Assembly (NCBI GenBank): GCA_033026295.1
Contig: CM065177.1
Coordinates: forward strand, 3,651,400 to 3,715,399
Length of the DNA stretch: 64,000 bases
Direction: 5' to 3'
Source of the DNA: Channa striata
Lineage: Eukaryota; Chordata; Actinopteri; Anabantiformes; Channidae
A program made the translations under genes and the position numbers. Each line of letters opens with the position of its first letter. Within the stretch, counting starts at the first letter, position 1. The notes beneath the pieces were generated by a model that made no database searches, was not told the origin of the DNA, and worked only from the letters and a program-made list of their open reading frames with translations. Below, piece by piece: positions 47,201 through 57,600 of the stretch.

Positions 47201-49413
47201 TTGTTTTAGGTTTTTGTTCACTAAGAGGAGCAGTCCAGATTTTTATTAAGTTATTATGATTAACTCCTCTTATGGTTTTTGGTTTATGAAATTTAGTGCC
47301 TCGGGGAACAGGTTCACAGGTAAACGTTGACACTGTTTACACCAAGCTAATCCGACTTAGTGCCACAGTGGGTAACTTGCAGCTTCATATTAGCTACAGA
47401 GACCTCAGAGTGATAACTCTCGACAAAAAATGTAGGCTTCTTAAAAAAATCAAATATCAGTTAATGTATGAATTACAAATAAAGGAGTAAATGATTTATG
47501 ATTTCTCTTTTTTAATCTAACTGAATTTGAACTCTTTACAGGTGATCCTAATGGTTTCATCCACTGGAGCACGTTCTCAAAGGTGAGTGCTGAGCAATAT
47601 TCTTGTCATACTCTAGTTTCCACCATGAGTACAACCTGCAGGACTGTCTGTATGTTGCTTTCCTCTCTACCAGACTGAAAGTGCCTGGATGTGGATTGAC
47701 GGAATCCTGGACTTGATCAAAAGGCACCTGGTTGACCTGTGGCGTGATGGGTAAGACGCGTCTTGAAGATTTCAATTTGTGTAATTTGCCAGTTTAATTC
47801 GGACACAGTGAAGCACAGTAACACTTTGGCAAATGTGCAAACGGGGATTTGATTACTTCAGAGTGAACTGCACACTTCCTGTGTATGCGTGTTTTCAGGC
47901 ACATTATGGGGTTTGTGGACAGGAAGAGAACGAAGGTCTTGTTGAAGGAAAAACCGACGGGGACCTTCCTGCTTCGCTTCAGTGAGAGCAGCAAGGATGG
48001 AGCCATCACCTTCAGCTGGGTTCAACACTGTAACGGTGGTACGTTTCACTACACGGGTGTATATTAGGGCAAAAAGCTTTTCAAGTGAGGGTTTTAATTC
48101 TGCCCGTTTCCTGAGGTCAGTTCTTATTGATCACACAGTGATATCTGTGGCTCCCCTGCAGAGACCCATGTGCACGCAGTGGAGCCCTACACCAAGAAGG
48201 AGCTGCTGGCCATGTCTCTGCCAGACATCCTTAACCTCTACAGTCTGAGAGCCCATAAGAGCATGTCCACGAATCCTCTGCTCTACCTCTACCCAGACAT
48301 CCCCAAAGACCACGTCTTTGGATGCTACTACACAAATTCTGGTATTTTCCCTTGCTTGAACTTTGACAATCTGATATATGTGAATATTGAATTTTCCAAT
48401 TGCAACAATAGAAAGAAATTACTCTGTGAGTTGCTTTGGATAAAAGCACCTGCCAAATGACTAAATGTAAATGTAAAGACAGGAAATAGTTTCAAGATGA
48501 AGACTTAGTATATCAATTTAACAAAACTAACTAATGTATTCTTGGCGAAACAATAAACATGTAGTTATCTACCATTACGTGCTGATTCAAAGCTCCTTGC
48601 GCTGCAAATTACAATTTGCAATTTAATGTTAGCCTTTAAAAAGAGATTTCATACTTTACAGTCTGTGTGTGAAATGTTCATTAGCATACTATTATTCATT
48701 ATTGAACCTTTTTTCATGCAGCAGGGCTCATTGCTAAAAAGGATGTAAACGGATACATACACAGGAAGCTTGTTCCTTTCTCAAAGTAAGTGAGACACCA
48801 ATAAAAGACAAAACAACAGAAAAGCTTCAATACTAAATGCTTTGTGACACAGTTATGTTCTGTTCCATGTTGTATGGGTCACATTTACTGTAAATGTTTT
48901 CTACAGCTGTCCTACACCACCCAACTCGCCACCTGACTCTTCACCTATAGACATGCACATGGACACTGAGCCAGACATGAGTGTGAGTTTTATATCTTAC
49001 CACATAATTTCCCTGCAGTCCTTTCATAGTTTCATGCATTGAAATTTTTGGCCACTGGGGGACAGCAAGGCAAGCTGCTAACATCATAATCTGCTCCAAG
49101 ATGTTGACCTGACTTTTGGCCAGCAGACTTATTTAAAAGTCAATATTCACATGTTCATTTGATTTTTAATAACAGCTTTAACAATGTCCCAGTTTCTGTA
49201 ATTCCAGATTTACCAAGAATTTCTTTGAGATTTATCCCATTTGTATGAAACTTTTACACTTCAGTTGATTAAAAAATGCTTTATGTTTTCTTGTAGATGG
49301 AGGAGGATTTTGAATGGATCCAGGAACTGTTATCCAATCTCTACTCTTCACATTATGATGATGAGGTACTGCTAAGTCAGGGCGTATGTTTTGATGTCAA
49401 TAATTCCTCCTGA
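38261..49413 (+). CDS. stat1: Divergent STAT1 (22 readable coding exons; one internal exon not found intact)
   Basis: Interferon-activated transcription factor. Exons: 38261-38385, 39315-39459, 39590-39685, 39934-40011, 40130-40208, [missing or damaged], 41370-41521, 41626-41778, 41873-41965, 42312-42371, 42528-42557, 42660-42750, 42834-42875, 43495-43578, 43708-43809, 44081-44216, 47542-47582, 47674-47750, 47899-48038, 48162-48341, 48722 (or 48725)-48785, 48907-48982, 49297-49413. STAT1 features: FHELLVYLDEQ, HFQNGPQNLAIIL, FDKDVEEATTVNGF, SH2 GTFLLRFSESSKDGAITF, VEPYTKKEL, and the phospho-Tyr region NGYIHRKL (Tyr codon 48754-48756). Exon lengths and phases parallel stat4. Exon 5 ends in phase 1 while 41370 begins in phase 0, so an exon is required between. 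Oddities: the N-domain Trp equivalent to human W37 is Tyr, and the DNA-contact loop is altered. AATAAA lies at 49510-49515. Other exons are free of stops. Confidence 0.85.
38403..38607 (+). repeat. 23-bp minisatellite, about nine units
   Basis: Tandem units of the form CTGTGTGTGGACACACACGG plus ACA. Variants alternate ACACACACGGACA, ACACCCACGGAAA and ACACCCATGGAAA spacers between nine CTGTGTGTGG cores. It lies immediately inside the first coding intron of stat1. Because 23 is not a multiple of three, and the unit lacks stops on either strand, long spurious frames appear in several frames. Confidence 0.9.
38616..38636 (+). repeat. Interstitial telomere-like motif with palindrome
   Basis: TTAGGGTTAGGG (38616-38627) runs into TAGGGTTAACCCTA (38623-38636), a perfect 14-bp palindrome. 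It is the vertebrate telomere hexamer in head-to-head form, next to the minisatellite. Confidence 0.7.
38733..38830 (+). repeat. Short dispersed repeat, copy 2
   Basis: Contains TTATTATTGAGGTCGTGC and then TGGTGGAGTCGTA, matching the words at 8,938-8,972. Both copies are later followed by an ATATTTTGGC-like word. It lies in the stat1 intron after the minisatellite. No coding content was recognised. Confidence 0.45.
40305..40650 (-). mobile_element. Condensed LINE fragment
   Basis: Closely repeats phrases of the LINE at 9,415-9,960, with internal deletions: AGAGCTGGTCTCACCATTGT, CACACTCCCCATCACACTGA, CCCCAAGTACTTAAACTCCT and CAAAGCCGATCCTTGGTGTA. It is minus-strand oriented and lacks the C-terminal region. 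A 7-bp word CAGGATA occurs near both sides (40301-40307 and 40807-40813); whether this is a target-site duplication is uncertain. Confidence 0.75.
40840..40891 (+). pseudogene. stat1: Candidate remnant of the missing stat1 coiled-coil exon
   Basis: Acceptor CTCCTTAG and donor AAG|GTATGT; the donor is identical to that of the matching stat4 exon. Entered in phase 1, it reads a Leu-rich helix-like stretch with ILLKTCSLLLDK, resembling the human LLLKKMYLMLDNKRK segment, and then hits TGA three bases from the donor. Its length (52) is one base short of the 2+3n the phases demand. A near copy without a donor lies near 41,120-41,160. It could instead be part of the repeat. Confidence 0.3.
40880..41080 (-). 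mobile_element. LINE fragment upstream of the RT domain
   Basis: The minus strand encodes KDRDGKVLTSQESVQRRWKE followed by YFEQRMNEEND, a typical segment just upstream of the reverse-transcriptase domain in RTE-like LINEs. Orientation and order agree with the fragment at 40,305-40,650, suggesting one insertion with an internal deletion or rearrangement. Confidence 0.65.
42876..43494. other. stat1 intron without recognisable features
   Basis: AT-rich intron before the exon at 43495. It includes an ATT-rich low-complexity run near 43,295-43,345. Nothing else was recognised. Confidence 0.6.
44262..47340 (-). mobile_element. Near full-length LINE (Jockey/CR1/L2-like) antisense in stat1
   Basis: Fills the stat1 intron between 44216 and 47542. 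The minus strand carries, in order, an endonuclease start (CGLLNIRSLSSKS, FDLFCLTETWLQ), a linker with RRSPWYSSQTRNLKQASRRLE, and RT motifs (SKPTTCLLDPIPVRLLK, SYGVPQGSVLG, CYADDTQLYLSMKPDETNQL). The C-terminal RSQNAGLFVVPRISKNRMGG and AFSYQAPLLWNQLPV follow. The catalytic YADD is intact, but frames are interrupted (stops, and a TATAAG-rich insertion near 46,316-46,360). The 3' end has an (AATTC)n-like tail at 44,262-44,280. The 5' boundary is approximate. Confidence 0.85.
48398..48476 (+). repeat. SINE/CR1-type 3' tail
   Basis: Contains ACTCTGTGAGTTGCTTTGGA, TAAAAGCACCTGCCAAATGA and CTAAATGTAAATGTAA. This is the common fish repeat ending on GTCGCTTTGGATAAAAGCGTC and TGCCAAATGACTAAATG. It lies in the stat1 intron after the exon ending at 48341. 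Confidence 0.65.
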
Positions 49414-51646
49414 AAATAAGCACAAGTCATTGGGTCAGAGTTAGAAATGAACAAACCTGTCTTTTTGTGCAGTTTTTATACAGTAAAAGAAACAATGTGA
49501 TAAGAAATGAATAAAATGTCTCTAAATGCATATATACATATTGTAAAAAGACTTGAAAGAGCAGTTTTAAAATATTTAGGCAGTGTGCAATTTATTATGT
49601 TTTTTTACTCCATACCTTTTTCTCTCAGGTACATTTAGTAGTAGTAGTAACTTTTTTTGTGAGTAGAAATTTTGTACCCACAGTAGTTTTTACTTTTGTT
49701 CATTTAAATAAACAGATCTGATTAAATTCCAAAGTATCAATAATAACAAACCTGTAATTTCAGTTGTAGAAAGAAAAGAACAAAACCATTCAGGGGCCAC
49801 ATGTTGTCGGTCTCCTCAAAAAAATATTTTTAAAAGTCAACATACTATCAGGATAACAAAAAAATAGACACAACACACTGTACCTACTGAAATGTTTATT
49901 TATCTGCATTGTATTTCCAATAAGACGGTTTACCTGATTAGTCAAACGCACAACTGGCCACATACATTCATATGTATATAAGAATGACATGAATCATTTA
50001 AATGTTTTGTAATATTGTTCTTTCCTCAAACTGCCAGTCAATACTTGATAGAACATGAAATCTCTGATTATATGAAAAGCACAAAGAAATTCGTAACGTA
50101 AGTGTATGTGGATATGTATGCTACCTTGAATGTCTGCTGTGACTGTAAACATTTTAGCAATTTGAGATTTCCGTGTGCATTAAACTACTGTCATGTCGCA
50201 CAGATGTTGACTAGAGCAATGATTTGTTTTGTGAGTGTGTGTGTCTGATGTTGTGTACTTTAATAGCACGTGGGAGGCATTGACTTGTATATACAATACC
50301 AACCACGTAGATTACAAGACCACGTTAAAGAAGAAACAGGAATAATTCCGATTGTGTAGGGGATCCAGTTTGTGTCTTTGGACCCTCATAATATCAGCGG
50401 CTATTTCTGAATTCCAGATTAAAAGTTTAGGATTTGTTGCACACATTTAATGCATCAGGAACCAATCACACATGTTAGGTATAATCCTTCAAGTAAGCAA
50501 CAACAAACAAACATGTATAAAATTTGCACACATTCTGCTGGTATTTTATTAGCTGCACAGCTATGAACAATTCAACTGGATGGTTGTGTTGGAATGTGAT
50601 GTAATTTGTGATGCCATGGTTTTTCTACTGCCCACCTCATTTATGCCTCCACAGTAATCATACAGGTAAATCAACATATTTCTAAAGTGTTGTACTTAAC
50701 TGAATTAGGAAAGTTAATTCGAATTAAATTTGCATGTTCCAGACTACATTAATTTCATTTAATATGAGTGGAATGTAAAGCCTTAGGACAGTCAGTTGAG
50801 TAGGAATTGCTGCAAAAAAATCCTTGAGAATAGTCTAATGTGTAAAATGTCCTGGTTCCATGAAGAGTGTGTGGGAGGAAAAGCAGATGAACATAACAGA
50901 ACATTCTTTGTCAAGTTTTAAAGCCTATGAAATGCACAAAAATACAAAAAGAAAAAAAAAACACAATACCACAAAGCACATTTATGCATTTAAATTCAAA
51001 ACATCTCTCTATAAAATAAATACATACTGCGTCTATCGCAAGTGCTGCCACTGAAAAATACATTCAGGTACAATCTTTCAGGGACGTCACAGGAGATGTG
51101 AGGTCTCATAAAACCTGCGGACAACCTCGCAACAGTCAGGAGATGCAACAGATGCAAGCTAAGGTGTTCGAACAGGCACATAGCTGCAGCTTAAGCACAA
51201 CGCCTTTACACAGAGACACAATTATACCATCTACACACACCTCACTATCTCACATAACTAATACACTAAAAGTATTATTTAAATATTATCAAGCGTGTAC
51301 TGTAACTAATAAGATCCTGTGATATCACAGTGTTTTACAGTATCCAGTTTACACGAGCAGTATACGGTAAACACTGCATTACAGACATTTAGATACTGTA
51401 TCATTTGTTTAAACAGTTTTGATAAGGCGCTCACTCACACACAACTCAATCATTACACAATAACAGAGGTGAGGAAGGGACAGGAAGTTTATATTGACAA
51501 AAAGCAAAGTGCACCAGATGAGGAAAAGCAACCGTGACAAGTCAAGCACTAAATGCATCACGTGTTTCAAAAGTCTGAGCACTGACGTACAAAGTTATCC
51601 GAGAACAGCACAATTCGTTCACTGTTTGCACACGTGTGCAGCAGAT
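49414..51646. other. Convergent 3' ends of stat1 and gls
   Basis: Tail-to-tail spacer. stat1 has AATAAA at 49510-49515. On the minus strand, gls (KGA form) has AATAAA candidates at 50545-50550 and 49895-49900, so its 3' UTR may be 1.1-1.8 kb long. The rest is AT-rich. The short frames at 50,860-51,540 have no recognisable product. Confidence 0.55.
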
Positions 51647-54600
51647 CTACAGCAGGCTGTCCAGGTTTTTCTCAGCGCTCTCTTTGTCGTCACCGGCAGC
51701 ACCGCCGGGAGGCACGCTGTATTTTTCCAGGTACTGCTGCAGGATGGTGACGACATCGTGGTGGCCGAAGTGCACCGCTTCATCCATTGGTGTGTTCCCC
51801 CATCTGTGCAAAGAAAACATTATACGTTAAAAAAGAAAAAAACACACGCTTCCACACGTGGCACACACCATTTCAGTTACGTTAAAAAAACCTCCTACAT
51901 CTGTACAGACGCTGGTCTCCTCATACAGTATGTTATAGGTCACCTGTGGACCTCACCTTTGTATACTGTATATGTGCTAGCATGGTCTCCAACAAACCCA
52001 CACGACCCTTAACCGAGTAAACTGGATGGATGGTACAGATGGGAAGGAAGAGTCTAGGCTCACCTATCTCTGGGTTGTGGGTTGACCTTACAAGCCTCCA
52101 GCAGGAAGCGGACCACCTCTGTGTGTCCTGAAAGTCAAGCGGAAGATGCAGGTAAATAAACAGGTGTCCCTGTTGGAGTGTGTTTTTTCTGTATATACCT
52201 TCTCGGTTAAAAACTGAAGGTATTGGGTTAGCACAATTTGACAAAACACTACACACAACACATTTCACATATGATATGGTAAAACGTGCATTTCAAAACC
52301 AAAAAAACAAAAACAAAACAAAGTCTGCAACTACAACAGCCTCCTCGTCTACTTGGTCTACGTTTTGTCTTTCCACGACATGGAGGCTCCGGAGATTTGC
52401 CACCATTAGGCAACGACAGCATTAATGAGGTTGAGAAGACATGCTGGTAAACAGGCTTGGCTCGTACTGAGTGCTTCAGTTCATCTCAGCAATGTCGGCT
52501 TGGGCTGAACTCATGAAAGGGTCACTCAAGTCAATTCTTCCACCCTGAACCGAGAAAACATTTCTTTATGGGGCTTGGCTTGGGACAAGGTGTTCACATA
52601 CTTCTGCCAGCGTAGCAAAGCGTCTTATCTTCGTGTCAGAATAGCACTGACTGAGCCTCAAACTCAGTGATGCTTCTTAAAATAATTGCAGACTGATTTG
52701 ATTAATATGTCAGGTGTGTGTGCGCATTCGGCTGATAATTTCATTATAGGCTGCACGTTACCTTCAGCTGCTGCCACATGCAGTGCTGTTCTGGAGTCAT
52801 AGTCCCTCTGCTCCATGTCCATAGATGAGAGCGCAAACCTACACACAAACACAGACATACACAGTGGGCTTCGTTAAAGTCAAAAATAAATAAATCACAT
52901 CAGTGAACCAGAGGCCAGTGAGCAGGGAACATGACAAGTTAGAGCGAAGTCAGAACCGTGTGAGCTGTTTACCTCCTCAGCGCAGAGATGTCTCCTGTGT
53001 AGGCAGCGAACAGCAGGTTAATCACAGACTTGACCTGTGGACAGAGACAGACAGAACATCTGCAAAAGCACCAGAGACACACCCTACTCTCACTACCGCT
53101 CCACTAACTCCAGCAGCTACACGAAAAGCTACGAAACAACTATTGTCACAAAGGGATTAGTTGGGATTAAAGACACACCACTTTCTACACATCTAATGCA
53201 ACACAGATCATTTGTAAGCAGCACTGAGATGTTACGTTGGATCATCCCACCTGATTACGGCAAAAGTTGATCCAAACTTCTACAGCATTTAAAGATTCAC
53301 AGTTTCACAAAGAATTCAGCACAGTGTTGCTGAATGTTGTGAACACGGAAATCTCTGCATCAGTCAAGACTTACCATCAAACAGGAATGAATCATTTCCT
53401 ATAAGCAAAACTTAAACAACACAAAACAACGAAGAGACACTTGAAACACATCTGAAACGATATAGCGTGTTACACTTTCAGCAGCGTAAAATGATCAGGG
53501 CTACTGTTAAGTGTTAATCGCATCGTCAAACAATACGCTGGTTAAGCAGTTAATTGGCCAAACAGAAATAATATCTCCCAAAGCCCCGTTGACTTATTTA
53601 CATGACTCGTTTATTTTTTTACAGCTGGTCTGACCAAACTTAGTACAGGACAAGGAACACCAGGAAACAGTCACCGTTTGAAAAGCTTAAACCTGGTTTG
53701 CCTGATTAATCCTGATCAAAATTTGTCATTTTTCTGTCGATGAACATGCGCAGAGATGTTGGGTGTAGTTTCCTCCTGAATGACACGGCATCAAAATATT
53801 TTCCCAGAGATGTGCTGAATCCTTTCAGGGTTTGTCCCCACACAACATTCCATTTCATAAAATAGACCCTTTGTTGAAAGGAAAAAGCTGTGAACAGACA
53901 TGTAATCATAGGTGGTAAAGATTTCTGTGTTGCAGATTGCAGGTTATTTTTCGTCCTGAATAAAAAAAACATCTGTGGGCAGATGTTTCCTTTTTGCTTT
54001 GCAATAATTTCTATAATCCCTGTGATATGTAGAGACCATTACCTTATAGACAGTTAAACAGCACAAAATTATTCTTGGGCCTCAGACCAAGGTCATAAAG
54101 CCCACGAACGCTGCAAAAACACATTCCAACAAGTAGTGGCGTGTTGAAACTGCAGCTGGAATTTGTTGAAGGCAGTAATGGATGGCCGTGTTATGCAACA
54201 TGATGGGAGCAAAGAATCGCTTATATGTCACACGTTGGCCATAATTTTCCAACTTACAGTTTAGTGCATCAGGAACATACATTTATTAACAACTTTGACT
54301 TGTTATTTCTATAGTGTGAATGCAGTTTGTTTCAAAAAGACAAAATTAAGTCAGTGGTAAATCAGTGTAGTAATGTGGAACTTTTAGGATTTGAACCACA
54401 ATCTGATGATAATCCATACAGGTGCCTGGTTGCCGTCAGTAAATTCACACCCACACAGAATGAATAATGAAGCAAAAGTTTGCAAACAGAATTTGACTAT
54501 TTGAGAAACATATTTTGCTTCCTGGCAGAGTTGTGTGAGAAGACTGTCACCACTCACACATATGTATGTAGCTTAGCACAGCACAGTTGGTTAATTCTTA

Positions 54601-57600
54601 TACAACAATTATCATCTTTATTCAAGTAAAAAAAAAAAAAAAAAAAAGAGTAAACATTACATTACACTTAAAGGGTGACTTCACTCATTTTGAACTTGCC
54701 TCCTGTAGGTGTAGTTTGGAGAGTGCACTTACACTTCCCTCTGCCTTCCTGAAAAAAAAAATCCTCCTCAAGATGACATCATCTGGAGGGATTGTCAATC
54801 AATCCACATTATGTCACTTGGAAGTCTGGATTAAAAGGTTGACTGCGACTGCAACATATTTAGTCAGAGCAACCAGATCAAAACCAAAAACTCATCCAGA
54901 TAACATTTTCTAGAGGAGCATCAGTTTAATACCAATTATATGCATGTACTCTCCAAACAGAACCCCGCCGAGGGAATAAGTTCGATGAGGGAAATCGCTC
55001 TTTTAAGGTCTTTAATGGCAAATACATTTTTAACCTTAATTGTTACTGTCTGGTTTACGATTCTTTGATGTTAGAACAAAGCAGTCATGCTGCAAAGCCA
55101 AGCTTTTAGAAGCTTAAGTTGCGCAGACGGACTTTTTAGCAAGTGTTGTAAACAACCTGAATGAAGGAAGCAGAAAATCGAAATGGGAGAATCAAATCAG
55201 TCTGACAAGATCTACATGAGGAAAAGGTGATTGTTGATTTGAAAGAATGGTTTGGAGTACAGAAGAAAATATGTTAGACAACAGGACTTTATTAGATTTC
55301 ATATAACGGACACAAAGGCAACAACGATTTTCACACCAGCCTCGCTGTCATGTCTGCAGCTAAAAAAAAAAGAGCTTGCTCAGCACTACGAGACAGGACG
55401 ACACGTTCATGTCTTAGTGTTGTTGTCTTCTCATCCAAGCAGACAGGACAGGTGGTAAGTTCATGGAGACTGTACATACGGAATTACAACCACATGGATT
55501 GAGAAAACAAAAACAGAGAAAAGTTTAACAATCATGAGCTTGGAACTTTACAGTTTCATCTACGGTAGTTTTTTTATTATTATGATGGATATATCAATTA
55601 AATGTGAACTGTGTAACACCTTTCCCAACACGTAAGGAGTTTTAAACATGTATTTTCTCAATTAAAACACATTTTCCAATGATAAATCTTTGGTAAAAAC
55701 AGTTGCTTGTAAGATTACACTTAAATATATACATAAATATAAATATGTCTGAAGCCTACAATTCCAAGGTCACCAAATTGCAAAGTTAGTTATAGATTTT
55801 ACATTTATATGCAAACTCCATGTCACAAGGGATAAACTTTGTCTGACAACCAACAAACATAAATAAAACATGTGAAGGTAAATTAAATGAGCCTAAAACA
55901 CACAGATTCCATCACTTAAAAAAAGAAAAGACATTTATGAAATCATACAAAAACATGCAAGATGGAGTATGAGAGTTCAGAGAAATACAGGGACTGAGCC
56001 ATATGATGGCTTCCATGGAAGTACTCGTTTACTGCATGAAGAAGCCCCACTGTCACATGAGTAACTGTACAGATCACGAGCCCGTTAGAGGAGCGAGAGA
56101 AGGGATTTATCGCTTACTCCATTCAAGTAATACAGCTCATCAACCCCTGTGGGATCCGACACGGAGCTCGTCTCTCGCTCTTATTTACATGAGCAAAGCG
56201 AAACAGATCCAGTAATCAATTCTGACTGACTGCAGTAATGTTTAACCAGCTTCCTGTCAGAACTGGTCTACAATTGACACGCAGGACATTTATTCCAGAT
56301 GGGGACAGGAAAGAAGGGACTCCGTAGCAGCAAGAGACTTGTCCACTACTGGACACGAGGCAGTTTTAAACCAGACGCCATCACGTCTGAGAGAAACACG
56401 GAGTTGATCCCACAGGATGCAGCCTGCCTTTGCTGCCATGACTCATTTCTTGGGAACGTAACTAAACCACGTGAAGCTGATAAATATGACGTCACTTTTA
56501 CCACCAAGCCACTAGCTGTGCTGCATTTCAGTACACACACACAAACTAGAAAATTTTAAGTTTTCTTGAATTAAAAAAATAAAGTTTTGACCCAACTGGA
56601 TCATAATTTTGATTCTAATTTTACTTTCAGACCAATTAAATTAAAGCAGCTTTTATTCCACTGTCGTATACTCCCCATTTTTTCCACTGTCATCTACCTG
56701 GTATAAACTTAAAATCAGATGTGTAGACATTTGCTTTGCGACAAAACTTCTTATTTATTTTTGTACATTTCAAAACGCTGTGCTGTTTTCTTTTCCCGGT
56801 TTGTCTTCATTGGTGGCAGACTACACTGCGGTCTGTAACGTCCAGGTTACATGAGTTTATGTGTACTGTAGTAACCTGTAAATCCACTTGTATGCGCAGC
56901 ACATTTCTCTTTTCTTTCCGGCTTTATTTTTGATTTCTCTTCCTAATTTTTTTTTTTATCACTCTCACAGCTCATCACATACAAACTGACAAAGCTTCTC
57001 AGCAAAGAGGTGTGTGAATTTTGAAGATAGGCAAAACATTTAACAGTGAAAAATCAACTTGGATTTATGTTAAATATGCGGATGCATCACTTGCATCAGC
57101 TGCTCTATTAGGCACCATTTGAAGTATCAACAGAGCCAGCTTGACTTGCTGCATCCTGTAGAAAACACTGCAGCAGTACTAGAGAGGTCGGTTTAATACA
57201 GATTAACGGTTTGTGGAGATTTAATAAGTAATACATTGTACCTCCACACAGAAAAATATAACAGAAGTCAATGACATTAACAAACAAATAAGTGTCACAA
57301 CACGATGATAATACAGGTATTCACAGCTCAAGTCACGGAAAGAAGCGTCACATGACTAAATGTAAATGTAAATGAAATACAGCAGAGACCAACAACGACT
57401 GAACTGTACCGTCACATAGTGACATCTAAGGCATTCGCTGACATGACAACGACCATGTGCAACTTCTATTTCCCGGAGAAGAGAATATCATACATTTGAA
57501 ACATCTGAAGTGTGTTTACCGCCCACACACAGACGCACACACAACTGCCACTTTCCATATCGAAACGAATTTTTAATGTGGAATTGTTAAGTATACAGCA

